64,000 nucleotides of DNA from Paenarthrobacter aurescens TC1. GTDB lineage: Bacteria > Actinomycetota > Actinomycetes > Actinomycetales > Micrococcaceae. This document shows, piece after piece, positions 15,278 to 24,310 of this stretch (the stretch's first letter is position 1; each line of letters opens with the position of its first letter). The DNA lies in NCBI GenBank assembly GCA_000014925.1, contig CP000474.1, positions 124,001 through 188,000 on the forward strand. Reading direction: 5' to 3'. Position numbers and translations under genes: made by a program. The notes under the pieces are model-generated. The model was given only the letters and a program-made list of their open reading frames with translations, did not search any database and was not told where the DNA came from.

Positions 15278-17347
15278 ATGAAAGCTAAGAGTTTCTTCAA
15301 GGGCCCGGGCATCTGGATTGTTGTCGTCGTTGGCTTGCTCCTGGTGGCATTCGCAACGCTGGCTCCGGGCGGTTCCACGCGCATTGACACCAAGGAAGGC
15401 CTCGAACTCCTTTCCCAAAGCGGGAAGGTTGAGCAGGCCAAGATTTTCGACGCCGAGAACCGCGTTGACCTGGTGCTCAAGGACAACCTGAACCTGGACG
15501 GCCAGGATAAGGGCAAGAACGTTCAGTTCTTCTACGTCACGGATCGCGGGCCGGATGTGGTGAAGGCTGTCACCAACGCCAACCCGGACAAGGGCTTCAC
15601 GGACCAGCCGGTGGAGAACAACTGGTTCTCCGGCTTGTTCTCCCTGCTTATCCCTGTGCTGCTGCTCGGCGTCCTGTTCTGGTTCCTGCTTTCCCGCATG
15701 CAGGGCGGCGGCTCCAAGGTGATGCAGTTCGGTAAGTCCAAAGCCAAGCTGGTCAACAAGGACATGCCGCAGGTGACCTTCTCTGACGTCGCCGGTGCGG
15801 ACGAAGCCGTGGAAGAGCTCCAGGAAATCAAGGAGTTCCTCCAGGAACCGGCCAAGTTCCAGGCCGTTGGTGCCAAGATCCCCAAGGGTGTGCTGCTCTA
15901 CGGCCCGCCAGGTACCGGTAAGACGCTGCTTGCCCGCGCTGTTGCCGGCGAGGCCGGCGTTCCCTTCTTCTCCATCTCCGGCTCGGACTTCGTTGAGATG
16001 TTTGTGGGTGTTGGTGCTTCCCGTGTCCGCGACCTCTTCGAACAGGCCAAAGCAAGCTCCCCGGCCATCATCTTCGTGGATGAAATCGACGCCGTTGGAC
16101 GTCACCGCGGTGCCGGTATCGGCGGTGGCAACGACGAACGCGAGCAGACGTTGAACCAGCTCCTTGTTGAGATGGACGGCTTTGACGTGAAGACCAACGT
16201 CATCCTCATCGCGGCCACCAACCGCCCCGATGTCCTGGACCCCGCGCTGCTGCGCCCTGGCCGCTTCGACCGCCAGATTACTGTGGAAGCGCCGGATATG
16301 ATCGGCCGCGAACAGATCCTCAACGTCCACGCCAAGGGCAAGCCGATGGCTCCGGGCATCGACCTCCGGGGTGTTGCCAAGAAGACGCCCGGCTACACGG
16401 GTGCAGACCTGGCCAACGTCCTGAACGAAGCTGCGCTGTTGACTGCTCGTTCAAATGCCAACCTGATCGATGACCGTGCACTGGACGAGGCAATCGACCG
16501 TGTCATGGCAGGCCCGCAGAAGCGCAGCCGCGTCATGAAGGAGCTTGAGCGCAAGATCACCGCGTACCACGAAGGTGGGCACGCATTGGTTGCTGCTGCG
16601 CTGCGTAACTCCGCCCCGGTCACCAAAATCACCATCCTTCCCCGCGGCCGTGCTCTTGGCTACACCATGGTGATCCCTGAGGACGATAAGTACTCGGTGA
16701 CCCGCAACGAACTGCTGGACCAGATGGCTTACGCCATGGGCGGCCGTGTTGCTGAGGAAATCGTGTTCCACGATCCCTCCACAGGTGCTTCAAATGACAT
16801 CGAAAAGGCCACCTCCACGGCCCGGAAGATGGTCACCCAGTACGGCATGAGCGAGCGTGTTGGTGCCGTGAAGCTGGGCCAGGGCGGCGGTGAGCCGTTC
16901 CTCGGCCGTGACGCCGCGCAGGAGCGCAACTTCTCCGACCAGATCGCCTATGTGGTGGACGAGGAAGTACGTCGCCTGATCGACCAGGCACACGATGAGG
17001 CATACGCCATCCTCACGGAAAACCGGGACGTTTTGGATCGCCTGGCACTGGAACTGCTGGAACGGGAAACCCTGAACCAGACGGAGATTGCCGAGATTTT
17101 CCACGACATCCGGAAGCGCGATTTCCGCGAGATCTGGTTGTCCAAGGAATCCCGCCCGGTGCAGTCGATTCCTCCGGTGGAGAGCCGCGCCGAGAAGGCT
17201 GAGCGCCAAGCCCAGGAAGAGGCCAAGCAGGCCCGCTTGGACGAGCCGCTGGACGTCGTGGCTCCGCACGCGCAGGGAGTCAGCAGCCAGGATTCCTTCC
17301 AGGCCCCGCAGCCCGACGGCGGCAACGACCACCCGCATCACGGCTAA
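15278..17347 (+). CDS. ftsH: ATP-dependent zinc metalloprotease FtsH
   Basis: Encodes 689 residues. Two membrane segments (about 11-30 and 117-139) flank a periplasmic domain. The AAA+ domain has Walker A GPPGTGKT (209-216), Walker B IIFVDEID (264-271) and the second region of homology with its arginine finger (RPGRFDRQI). The zinc motif HEGGH is at 431-435. The C-terminal tail is charged and ends in a His-rich stretch. FtsH pulls out and degrades damaged membrane proteins and some cytosolic regulators. Start ATG 15278 ([13 protein letters not shown]) fits the family. It heads the folate gene cluster, whose first gene begins 9 bp downstream. Confidence 0.97.
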   Translation: MKAKSFFKGPGIWIVVVVGLLLVAFATLAPGGSTRIDTKEGLELLSQSGKVEQAKIFDAENRVDLVLKDNLNLDGQDKGKNVQFFYVTDRGPDVVKAVTNANPDKGFTDQPVENNWFSGLFSLLIPVLLLGVLFWFLLSRMQGGGSKVMQFGKSKAKLVNKDMPQVTFSDVAGADEAVEELQEIKEFLQEPAKFQAVGAKIPKGVLLYGPPGTGKTLLARAVAGEAGVPFFSISGSDFVEMFVGVGASRVRDLFEQAKASSPAIIFVDEIDAVGRHRGAGIGGGNDEREQTLNQLLVEMDGFDVKTNVILIAATNRPDVLDPALLRPGRFDRQITVEAPDMIGREQILNVHAKGKPMAPGIDLRGVAKKTPGYTGADLANVLNEAALLTARSNANLIDDRALDEAIDRVMAGPQKRSRVMKELERKITAYHEGGHALVAAALRNSAPVTKITILPRGRALGYTMVIPEDDKYSVTRNELLDQMAYAMGGRVAEEIVFHDPSTGASNDIEKATSTARKMVTQYGMSERVGAVKLGQGGGEPFLGRDAAQERNFSDQIAYVVDEEVRRLIDQAHDEAYAILTENRDVLDRLALELLERETLNQTEIAEIFHDIRKRDFREIWLSKESRPVQSIPPVESRAEKAERQAQEEAKQARLDEPLDVVAPHAQGVSSQDSFQAPQPDGGNDHPHHG

Positions 17348-17356
17348 GCTTCTGCT

Positions 17357-17992
17357 GTGACTCATTTCGACGACGACGACGACCTCGCCGCCGCCCACGG
17401 TTCCGCCGCGGGCTCCAAACACGACCATAAAGTGGACCGTCCGCGCATTGAAGCGGCTGTCCGTGAGATCCTCCTGGCGATAGGTGAAGACCCCGAGCGC
17501 GGAGGCCTCCTGGACACGCCCAAGCGTGTGGCCAAGGCATATGCGGAGATGTTTGCAGGGCTGCATCAGCACCCGGTGGATGTCCTGTCCACCACGTTCG
17601 ACCTCGACCATGAAGAGCTTGTCCTTGTGAAGGACATTCCTTTCTACTCGACGTGCGAGCACCACTTGGTCCCGTTCCACGGAGTGGCGCATGTTGGTTA
17701 CATTCCGTCACATGACGGAAAAGTGACGGGGCTGAGCAAGTTGGCACGGTTGGTGGACATCTATGCGCGGCGGCCGCAGGTGCAGGAGCGCCTCACCACG
17801 CAGATCGTTGAAGCGCTGGTGACGCACCTCAACCCGCGCGGCGCGATTGTCGTCGTCGAATGTGAACACATGTGCATGTCCATGCGCGGCATTCGCAAGC
17901 CCGGCGCAAAGACCGTCACCAGTGCGGTGCGCGGTCAACTCCATGACCCGGCCACCCGCGCCGAGGCCATGAGCCTCATACTCGGAAGGTAA
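17357..17992 (+). CDS. folE: GTP cyclohydrolase I
   Basis: Encodes 211 residues from a GTG start. It converts GTP to 7,8-dihydroneopterin triphosphate, the first step of folate synthesis. Zinc ligands are visible as C100 and H103 in [12 protein letters not shown] and C169 in [11 protein letters not shown]; the latter segment and [13 protein letters not shown] are strongly conserved. The first 25 residues are acidic and disordered-looking. It is 9 bp from ftsH and 5 bp from folP, so the genes form one operon, in the order also found in mycobacteria. Confidence 0.96.
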   Translation: MTHFDDDDDLAAAHGSAAGSKHDHKVDRPRIEAAVREILLAIGEDPERGGLLDTPKRVAKAYAEMFAGLHQHPVDVLSTTFDLDHEELVLVKDIPFYSTCEHHLVPFHGVAHVGYIPSHDGKVTGLSKLARLVDIYARRPQVQERLTTQIVEALVTHLNPRGAIVVVECEHMCMSMRGIRKPGAKTVTSAVRGQLHDPATRAEAMSLILGR

Positions 17993-17997
17993 GCACT

Positions 17998-18903
17998 ATG
18001 GACTCCCTCGCTGCAGCACCCGGAACCGGCCCGGCCACAAGCCCGTTGCCGATTCTCCGCAAACCGCGCCCCGCGGCCAGGTTCGAGGACCTGCCAACGG
18101 ACCGCACGCTCGTCATGGGAATCCTCAATGTCACCCCGGATTCCTTCAGCGACGGTGGCACGCACCGGACACCGGACACCGCCATCGCGCTCGGCCTGCG
18201 CATGTTTTACGCAGGCGCAGACATCATCGACGTCGGGGGTGAGTCCACTCGCTCTGGCGCTGAACCGGTTTCCCCTGAGGAAGAACAGCGCCGCGTCCTC
18301 CCCGTGATCCAGGCACTGGTGAAGGCAGGAGCGCTGGTCAGCATTGACACAATGCACACGTCCACGGCTGCCGCTGCCATCGAGGCAGGCGCTGCCATCA
18401 TCAACGATGTTTCCGGCCTGACGATTGAACCGGATATGCCCGAGCTCGTTGCCCGGACCAAGGTTCCGTACATCCTGACTCATCGCCGCGGCGACGCCCT
18501 GACCATGGACAGCCTCACGGACTACAACAACGTCACGGAGGACGTGGTGGCTGAGATCAGCGGCGTCCGCGACAAGCTGTACGCAGCTGGCGTTGCGCCG
18601 GAGCAGATCATCATCGATCCCGGCGTCGGTTTCTCCAAGAACGAGGACCAGAACTGGGAGATCCTCAAGAACCTGGACCAGCTTTTCTCGCTGGGCCACA
18701 AGGTGATGGTTGCGGCTTCCCGCAAACGGTTCCTCGGTTCGCTTCTCACGGTGGCAGGCAAGTCCGCTGCGCCTCTGGAACGCGATGCTGCCACCGCTGC
18801 CATTACCGCTTTGAGCGCCACTAAGGGCGCTTGGGCTGTCCGCGTTCACGACGTCGGCCCCAGCCTTGACGCCGTCAAGGTCGCCGCCCGCATTTCCCGC
18901 TGA
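17998..18903 (+). CDS. folP: Dihydropteroate synthase
   Basis: Encodes 301 residues. It joins p-aminobenzoate to the pterin diphosphate; it is the target of sulfonamides. The TIM-barrel signatures are present: MGILNVTPDSFSDGG (about 39-53), DVGGESTRSGAEPV, SIDTMHTSTA, INDVSGL, IIDPGVGFSKN, AASRKRFLG and the terminal VRVHDVGPSLDAVKV. About 35 residues precede the barrel, a little longer than the E. coli enzyme but common in actinobacteria. It lies between folE and folB in the operon. No substitutions known for resistance can be judged by eye. Confidence 0.96.
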   Translation: MDSLAAAPGTGPATSPLPILRKPRPAARFEDLPTDRTLVMGILNVTPDSFSDGGTHRTPDTAIALGLRMFYAGADIIDVGGESTRSGAEPVSPEEEQRRVLPVIQALVKAGALVSIDTMHTSTAAAAIEAGAAIINDVSGLTIEPDMPELVARTKVPYILTHRRGDALTMDSLTDYNNVTEDVVAEISGVRDKLYAAGVAPEQIIIDPGVGFSKNEDQNWEILKNLDQLFSLGHKVMVAASRKRFLGSLLTVAGKSAAPLERDAATAAITALSATKGAWAVRVHDVGPSLDAVKVAARISR

Positions 18904-18915
18904 TTGGATATCGCT

Positions 18916-19275
18916 GTGGACAGGATCACGCTGACCGGCGTCACCGCCGTCGGTTATCACGGAGTGTTCGATTTCGAGCGCCGTGACGGCCAGCCTTTCG
19001 TTGTGGACGCCGTGTTGTACACGGACTTCACCAAAGCGGCTGAGACGGACGATCTCCAGTACACGGCCCACTACGGCGAGGTGGCTGAACTGATCACCAA
19101 GCACATCGAGGGCGAGCCTTTGAACCTCATAGAGGGCTTGGCTGTCAGGATTGCCGAGGGCATCCTCGAGAACTACCAGGTTGCCGCCGTCGATGTCACC
19201 GTCCACAAGCCCAAGGCCCCCATTGAGGTGCCTTTTGGCGACGTCACGGTCAGCGTCCACCGGGAGAGATCATGA
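18916..19275 (+). CDS. folB: Dihydroneopterin aldolase
   Basis: Encodes 119 residues from GTG 18916 (MDRITLTGVTAVGYHGVFDFE); TTG 18904 just after the folP stop would add four residues. It splits dihydroneopterin into hydroxymethyl-dihydropterin and glycolaldehyde. The conserved GYHGVFDFERRDGQPFVVD start, the YGEVAELI segment, LIEGLAVRIAEGIL and the KPKAPI turn with its catalytic lysine are all seen. It overlaps folK by four bases (ATGA). Confidence 0.94.
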   Translation: MDRITLTGVTAVGYHGVFDFERRDGQPFVVDAVLYTDFTKAAETDDLQYTAHYGEVAELITKHIEGEPLNLIEGLAVRIAEGILENYQVAAVDVTVHKPKAPIEVPFGDVTVSVHRERS

Positions 19276-19817
19276 CGTCCGGCTATACCAAGGTCATCCT
19301 GGCTCTTGGCAGCAACCTGGGGGAGCGGAACGACACCCTGTCCACTGCCGTTGCGGATCTGGTGGACCCGCCGGAGGTGCGCCTCTTGGGTGTGTCGCCG
19401 GTGGTGCAGACCAAGGCCGTGGGCGGTCCCGAGGGCCAACCGGATTTCCTCAACATGGTCATGGCCGTGGAGACCACGTTGACCCCTTTGGAGCTCCTGA
19501 AGCACTGCCACGCGGTGGAACAGAAGCATCACCGCACCCGCGAGGTGCGCTGGGGCCCAAGAACGCTTGACGTGGACATCATCGTGTTCGGTGAAGTAGT
19601 CAGCGACGATCCCGTTCTCACCATTCCGCATCCGCGGGCAGCTGAGCGTGCTTTCGTGCTTTACCCGTGGTCCTTGTTGGAGCCGCACGCCACACTGAAC
19701 GGCCAGAGCGTGGCTGAACTGGCCGCCGTCGCCGCTGACATGCCGGACATCCGGCGCTTCGACGGCTTCGGTGACGTTGCCGGTGTGCCTGCGACGGGAG
19801 CTGTGGAGCAGCCATGA
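19272..19817 (+). CDS. folK: 2-amino-4-hydroxy-6-hydroxymethyldihydropteridine diphosphokinase
   Basis: Encodes 181 residues. It transfers pyrophosphate from ATP to hydroxymethyl-dihydropterin, feeding folP. The signatures ALGSNLGER, RWGPRTLDVDIIVFG with the magnesium-binding aspartates, and IPHPRAAERAFVLYPW are present in order. Overlaps folB by ATGA and the DUF3180 gene by four bases, which shows tight coupling in the operon. The last 25 residues are variable. Confidence 0.95.
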   Translation: MTSGYTKVILALGSNLGERNDTLSTAVADLVDPPEVRLLGVSPVVQTKAVGGPEGQPDFLNMVMAVETTLTPLELLKHCHAVEQKHHRTREVRWGPRTLDVDIIVFGEVVSDDPVLTIPHPRAAERAFVLYPWSLLEPHATLNGQSVAELAAVAADMPDIRRFDGFGDVAGVPATGAVEQP

Positions 19818-20335
19818 AAGCAATGCGCCCCGTAGTTCTGGTGCTCATCGCCGTCATCGCTGCCGTCATTGGATGGTTGGCCACGGTCACTACCAATCGT
19901 TTCAGCATGCCAACACCGGTGCTGCCGGTTTCGGCGCTCGTCACCATGGCTGTCATCGCGGTGCTGACGCTCATCATGGGCATCCGTGTCCTGCGTTGGC
20001 GCAACGGCAAGAAGAAGAACCTGCTCAATCCGATCTTGGCGGCAAGGACCCTGATTCTTGCCCAGGCCTGCGCTTACGCCGGGACGCTGCTCCTTGGCTG
20101 GCATGCGGGGATCACGGTGGATCTTCTCCGAATAGGTGGTTTGCGCGGGGGCGAAGGAATCCTGTGGAATGCCGTGCTGATGGGCGGTGGTGGCGTGGTG
20201 ATGGTTGTGGTCGGACTTGTGGTGGAGCGGTTCTGCCGGATCCCGCCAGAGGATCTGGAAGGCGGTACCGCCGGACCGGAAACCCGTCGCGGCGAAACTA
20301 AAGGTGAAGGCGAGTATGCATACCGAGGCGATTGA
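19814..20335 (+). CDS. DUF3180 family membrane protein
   Basis: Encodes 173 residues with four hydrophobic segments (about 6-25, 36-57, 75-97 and 115-136) and a charged, glutamate-rich tail. DUF3180 proteins are found in actinobacteria almost always right after folK, as here, and have no known activity. The start overlaps folK by four bases. The C-terminal 20 bases overlap the next gene. Confidence 0.85.
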   Translation: MKAMRPVVLVLIAVIAAVIGWLATVTTNRFSMPTPVLPVSALVTMAVIAVLTLIMGIRVLRWRNGKKKNLLNPILAARTLILAQACAYAGTLLLGWHAGITVDLLRIGGLRGGEGILWNAVLMGGGGVVMVVVGLVVERFCRIPPEDLEGGTAGPETRRGETKGEGEYAYRGD

Positions 20336-20828
20336 TCCTCCCGGCGTCCAGTGGCTGCGGGTATCCCCCAAGTACGTCACGGTGCGCTTGGTGGAGTGGG
20401 CCATCGGCAACGTAGTGATGTTGGCGGTCCTTAGTTTGCCTCTCATTTTCGTGCTGCTCGGCTGGTGGCGTTGGCCGCCGTTGTGGCTTGCCATCACGGT
20501 TCCGGCGGTGATGCTGGTGTTGGCGCTGTGGCGGCTGGTTCTGATTCCCCGCCAAGTACGTGCAATCGGCTATGCCGAGCGCGACGACGACCTCCTCATC
20601 CGCCGTGGCATCTTCTTCCAACGGACCATGGTGGTCCCGTACGGTCGGATGCAATATGTGGACGTTGCGGTTGGTCCCGTTGAACGCAGCTTGGGACTGT
20701 GCACGCTGAAACTTCACACGGCGTCGGCTGGAACCAATGCGCACCTGCCTGGTCTTCCTTCTGCAGAAGGGGCACGCTTGCGCGAACAGCTTTCGGCTCG
20801 CGGAGAAGCCAGGTTGGCCGGGCTGTGA
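20316..20828 (+). CDS. PH-domain (bPH2, YdbS-like) membrane protein
   Basis: Encodes 170 residues. Two membrane segments (about 28-50 and 53-73) are followed by one bPH2 domain (DDDLLIRRGIFFQRTMVVPY, GRMQYVDVAVGPVERSLGL, LHTASAGTNAHLPGL), the YdbS arrangement. Such proteins work as pairs with a larger YdbT-like partner, which is the next gene. In Bacillus the pair is linked to protection from bacteriocins; the role in actinobacteria is unknown. The start ATG 20316 lies within the end of the DUF3180 gene (20-base overlap), and its stop overlaps the next GTG start (GTGA). Confidence 0.82.
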   Translation: MHTEAIDPPGVQWLRVSPKYVTVRLVEWAIGNVVMLAVLSLPLIFVLLGWWRWPPLWLAITVPAVMLVLALWRLVLIPRQVRAIGYAERDDDLLIRRGIFFQRTMVVPYGRMQYVDVAVGPVERSLGLCTLKLHTASAGTNAHLPGLPSAEGARLREQLSARGEARLAGL

Positions 20829-22396
20829 GCCTGGAGAGCAACGCAACTGCGAGCCTCCCGGGGAAGCCGGAACCAACCGTCGACGGCGGCTGGAACCGCG
20901 TCCACCCTGCGTCACCGTTCGTTCGGGGCTGGGTGGCGCTTGCCGCCGTCGGGTTCTTCTTTGGCCGCGATGCTTTCGAGCGGATGCTGCAGGGCCGGGA
21001 TTTCGTGGACCCGAACCTCAACGGTCGGGTGCCGTGGCTCTTGGCTGGCGGCGCCGTGGTGCTTCTGTTGACCGTTGGCGGTTTCATTCTTAGCTGGTAC
21101 TTCACGCGCTACCAGGTGGCCGAGGGGTATGTCCGCGTCAACACCGGCTTCCTGTTCAAGCAGCAACGGCAGGCCCGCTTGGATCGCGTTCAGGCTATCG
21201 ACATTGTGCAACCACTTTTGGCGAGGATCTTTGGGCTCGCTGAACTCAAGTTTGAAGTTGCCGACGCCGGCGAGTCGGCAGTGCGGCTCGCTTACCTCCC
21301 GCTGGATAAGGCCAAGCAGTTGCGTGCCACCATTCTTGCGCGGGCGGCCGGCGTGGTCAGCGGGCCCGAGACGGCAGAGGAAGTTCCTGAAGCTCCGGAG
21401 CACGTGGTGCTGTCAGTGCCGCCGTCCCGGCTGGTCGGGTCCCTGCTGCTGAGCGAGCAGACCGTCGGAATCCTGGTCGGCGCGGCAGTGGTGGTTGCTG
21501 TGTCCGTTTTCACGCAGAACCAGACGCTTTTCCTGGCACTGATTCCCGGCATTCTGGGTATCGGCGCCGCGTATTGGAGCTCCTTCAACAAGGGCTACAA
21601 CTTCACTGCCGCAATCTCGCCGGATGGGATCCGCCTTCGATACGGCCTTTTGGACACGCAGGCGCAGACCTTGCCGCCCGGCCGCATCCAGGCGCTGATG
21701 GTGACGCAACCGCCCCTGTGGAGGATCTTCGGCTGGTACCGCATACATGTCAACGTTGCCGGTTACGGGGTTTCAGCCAGCACGGAGGGCACTTCCCGCA
21801 CCATGTTGCTGCCTGTTGGCATGAAGTCCGATGTCCTGCGGATGATGTCGTTGGTGTTGCCTGATCCGGGAGTTGAGGATCCGGAACGGGTGTTCTCTGC
21901 GGGGTTGGATGGTTTGGGGCCGGCTGGAGCTGGTTCGGCACTGGTGGACGGCTTCACCACCACTCCCCGCCGCGCACGTTTGTTGGCCCCGCTTGGATGG
22001 CGACGCAACGGCTTCCTTGCCACTAAGACTGCGTTGCTAATCCGGTCCGGCCGCTGGTGGCATACGCTTGTGATGGTTCCGCATCAACGGACGCAGTCCA
22101 TGGCACTGCACCAAGGTCCGTGGGCGAGGCGCTTCAAGGTGGCCGATCTTGTCCTCCACACCACGGCCGGGCCGGTTTCCCCACGGGTGTTCCAAGCCGA
22201 CGTCACCCAGGCGGTGGAGCTTTTCGACCAGCAGGCGGCCCGTGCCCGGGAAGCACGGAAGCGGCAAACCAGCGAACAATGGCTGGCTCAGGTAGCTCCG
22301 CAGGCTCCGGAGGTCGCAGCCACACTTAACGAACAACCCGCACAGCCGGAACCACCCCGCACTTCACCCCAACAGGAGGACCGCCACGATGGCTAG
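20825..22396 (+). CDS. Multi-PH-domain (bPH2, YdbT-like) membrane protein
   Basis: Encodes 523 residues from GTG 20825, which overlaps the upstream stop. Several membrane segment pairs alternate with three bPH2 domains, recognisable by the repeated 'Y.VAEGYVRVNTGFLFKQQRQARLDRVQAID', 'ISPDGIRLRYGLLDTQAQTLPPGRIQAL' and 'LLIRSGRWWHTLVMVPHQRTQSM' type sequences. This is the YdbT layout and it pairs with the smaller protein encoded just before. The C-terminus is proline-rich. It overlaps the DUF2520 gene by eight bases. Confidence 0.82.
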   Translation: MSLESNATASLPGKPEPTVDGGWNRVHPASPFVRGWVALAAVGFFFGRDAFERMLQGRDFVDPNLNGRVPWLLAGGAVVLLLTVGGFILSWYFTRYQVAEGYVRVNTGFLFKQQRQARLDRVQAIDIVQPLLARIFGLAELKFEVADAGESAVRLAYLPLDKAKQLRATILARAAGVVSGPETAEEVPEAPEHVVLSVPPSRLVGSLLLSEQTVGILVGAAVVVAVSVFTQNQTLFLALIPGILGIGAAYWSSFNKGYNFTAAISPDGIRLRYGLLDTQAQTLPPGRIQALMVTQPPLWRIFGWYRIHVNVAGYGVSASTEGTSRTMLLPVGMKSDVLRMMSLVLPDPGVEDPERVFSAGLDGLGPAGAGSALVDGFTTTPRRARLLAPLGWRRNGFLATKTALLIRSGRWWHTLVMVPHQRTQSMALHQGPWARRFKVADLVLHTTAGPVSPRVFQADVTQAVELFDQQAARAREARKRQTSEQWLAQVAPQAPEVAATLNEQPAQPEPPRTSPQQEDRHDG

Positions 22397-23297
22397 GCCA
22401 GGACGACTCGGCGTCGGGATCATCGGCGCCGGCAAGGTGGGTGCCGTGTTGGGTGCCGCCTTGCGCGCGGCCGAGCACGCCGTCGTCGGGGTTTCTGCTG
22501 TATCCGAAGCGAGCCGCGAGCGTGCGGAAAACCTGCTTCCCGGCGTACCGATCCTGGAGATACAGGACATCGTGGAACGCTCGGAGCTCGTTTTGCTTGC
22601 CGTCCCGGACGACGCCCTCGGCGAGTTGGTGGCGGGGTTGGCCAAGCTCGGTGCGTGGCAGCCCGGCCAACTGGTTGCGCACACCTCAGGCCGGTTCGGC
22701 GTCGGTATTCTCAACCCGGTCCGCGCGGTCGGCGCGATTCCACTGGCGCTTCACCCTGCGATGACCTTCACGGGCATGAGCTTGGACCTGACCCGTCTCA
22801 TGGATTGCACGTTTGGTGTCACGGCGGATGCTGCCATGCTGCCGATCGCTCAGGCCCTGGTGGTGGAGATGGGCGCGGAGCCGGTGGTGATTGCCGAGGC
22901 CGATCGCACCATCTATCACGCATCACTAGCGCACAGCTCGAACCATATGGTCACGCTGGTGGCGCAGGCATCGCAGATGCTGCGGGAGATCGGCGTCGAA
23001 AACCCGGAGTCCATGCTCGGTCCGCTGTTGCGCGCGACGCTGGAAAACGCTCTCGCGTCCGGCGAGTCTGCGCTGACCGGTCCTGTAGCACGCGGGGATG
23101 TGGGTACCGTTTCTGCGCATGCTCAGGCACTGAAAGAGTACGACGGCGGCGCTGGCGGCGATGTCCTTTCGGCTTACCAGGCCATGGCACGGGCGACTGC
23201 CCGCAGGGCTGGAAACCGCGGACTGCTGCGCCCCGAACAACTGACCGAGATTGACGAGGCCTTGGGCGCCGAACCCGAGGCACCGGAAGGAAACTGA
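22389..23297 (+). CDS. Rossmann-like and DUF2520 domain protein
   Basis: Encodes 302 residues. The N-terminal Rossmann fold begins with [19 protein letters not shown] (about 8-26), then [15 protein letters not shown]; the C-terminal helical DUF2520 domain begins after LHPAMTFTG and resembles the 6-phosphogluconate dehydrogenase-like half of ketopantoate reductases. In actinobacteria this gene regularly precedes panC, so a redox role near pantothenate synthesis is plausible but unproven. AGGAGG at 22374-22379 supports the ATG at 22389. Confidence 0.87.
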   Translation: MARPGRLGVGIIGAGKVGAVLGAALRAAEHAVVGVSAVSEASRERAENLLPGVPILEIQDIVERSELVLLAVPDDALGELVAGLAKLGAWQPGQLVAHTSGRFGVGILNPVRAVGAIPLALHPAMTFTGMSLDLTRLMDCTFGVTADAAMLPIAQALVVEMGAEPVVIAEADRTIYHASLAHSSNHMVTLVAQASQMLREIGVENPESMLGPLLRATLENALASGESALTGPVARGDVGTVSAHAQALKEYDGGAGGDVLSAYQAMARATARRAGNRGLLRPEQLTEIDEALGAEPEAPEGN

Positions 23298-23302
23298 ACA
23301 GC

Positions 23303-24205
23303 ATGGCCATCAAACTCGTGACCACCGCGGCGGAACTGCGGGCTGAGAGTGCCCGGCTCCTGGCAGCCAAAGGTGGAAATTCGCAAGGACTTGTACCCAC
23401 CATGGGTGCTTTGCATTCGGGCCATGCTGCGCTGGCCCGGACCGCTGTGGCGGAAAACGACGTAGTGGTGGCCACCATATTCGTGAACCCACTGCAGTTC
23501 GGCGACGCCGTGGACTTGGACCGCTACCCGCGCACGCTCGACGCCGACATGGCACTGCTCGATGCCGAGGGCGTTGACTTGGTGTTCGCGCCGTCCGTGG
23601 ACGAGGTGTATCCCGGCGGCCAGCCCTTGGTGCGGGTGACATCCGGTCCGCTGGGTGAAAAGTGGGAAGGGGCCTCCCGCCCGGGACATTTTGACGGAGC
23701 CCTCACCGTGGTAGCCAAGCTGTTGCACTACGGGCTCCCCGGAGGTGCTGCGGCGGACGGCACGACGGCGGCCTACCGGGCCTATTTTGGCCAGAAGGAC
23801 GCGCAGCAGTTGGCCTTGGTGAAGCGGATGGTCTCGGACCTGAACTTCCCGGTGGAGATCATTCCTGTGCCAATCGTTCGCAGTGAGGACGGATTGGCGC
23901 TCTCCAGCCGCAACAGGTTCCTTTCCGACGCGGAACGCGATGCCGCGTTGGTGTTGTCGCGGGCTCTGCGCCTGATCGAGTCCCGCGCGAACGCGCACGA
24001 ACCGCTCCACCTCGATTCCGCCGTCGCACTGGTCGAATCCCAGCCGCTTGTGGAACTGGACTACTTCGACGTCGTGGATCCTGCCACGCTGGAGCCTCTC
24101 GCGGAGAACTGCAAAGAGACTCCGTTCCGTGGTGAAGGTTTGGCGATTATCGCCGCCAAGGTGGGGGCAGTCCGGCTCATCGACAACGCTCCGTTGTTCT
24201 CCTAA
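23303..24205 (+). CDS. panC: Pantothenate synthetase (pantoate--beta-alanine ligase)
   Basis: Encodes 300 residues. It makes pantothenate from pantoate and beta-alanine with ATP. The nucleotidyltransferase motif [10 protein letters not shown] (about 31-40), FVNPLQFG, the [19 protein letters not shown] block and [11 protein letters not shown] are all present. The start ATG 23303 lies five bases after the DUF2520 stop. In mycobacteria panD and coaX come next and then lysS; here the next genes are an exporter and the rRNA operons. Confidence 0.96.
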   Translation: MAIKLVTTAAELRAESARLLAAKGGNSQGLVPTMGALHSGHAALARTAVAENDVVVATIFVNPLQFGDAVDLDRYPRTLDADMALLDAEGVDLVFAPSVDEVYPGGQPLVRVTSGPLGEKWEGASRPGHFDGALTVVAKLLHYGLPGGAAADGTTAAYRAYFGQKDAQQLALVKRMVSDLNFPVEIIPVPIVRSEDGLALSSRNRFLSDAERDAALVLSRALRLIESRANAHEPLHLDSAVALVESQPLVELDYFDVVDPATLEPLAENCKETPFRGEGLAIIAAKVGAVRLIDNAPLFS

Positions 24206-24222
24206 CGTTTGGAATTTTCCTG

Positions 24223-24251
24223 CTGACGGGAATTGGATGGGCGTTTAGACT
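24223..24251 (+). promoter_or_regulatory. Probable promoter of the MFS exporter gene
   Basis: CTGACG (24223-24228), a 17-base spacer and TAGACT (24246-24251) make a good housekeeping promoter. TTTAGACTGTTTTAGTCTT across the -10 is a near-palindrome that could bind a repressor. The start codon is 60 bp downstream. Confidence 0.5.
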
Positions 24252-24310
24252 GTTTTAGTCTTCACCGGCACAGATCGCCGGACACCAAATCCAAACCTTG
24301 GGGAATCCTC

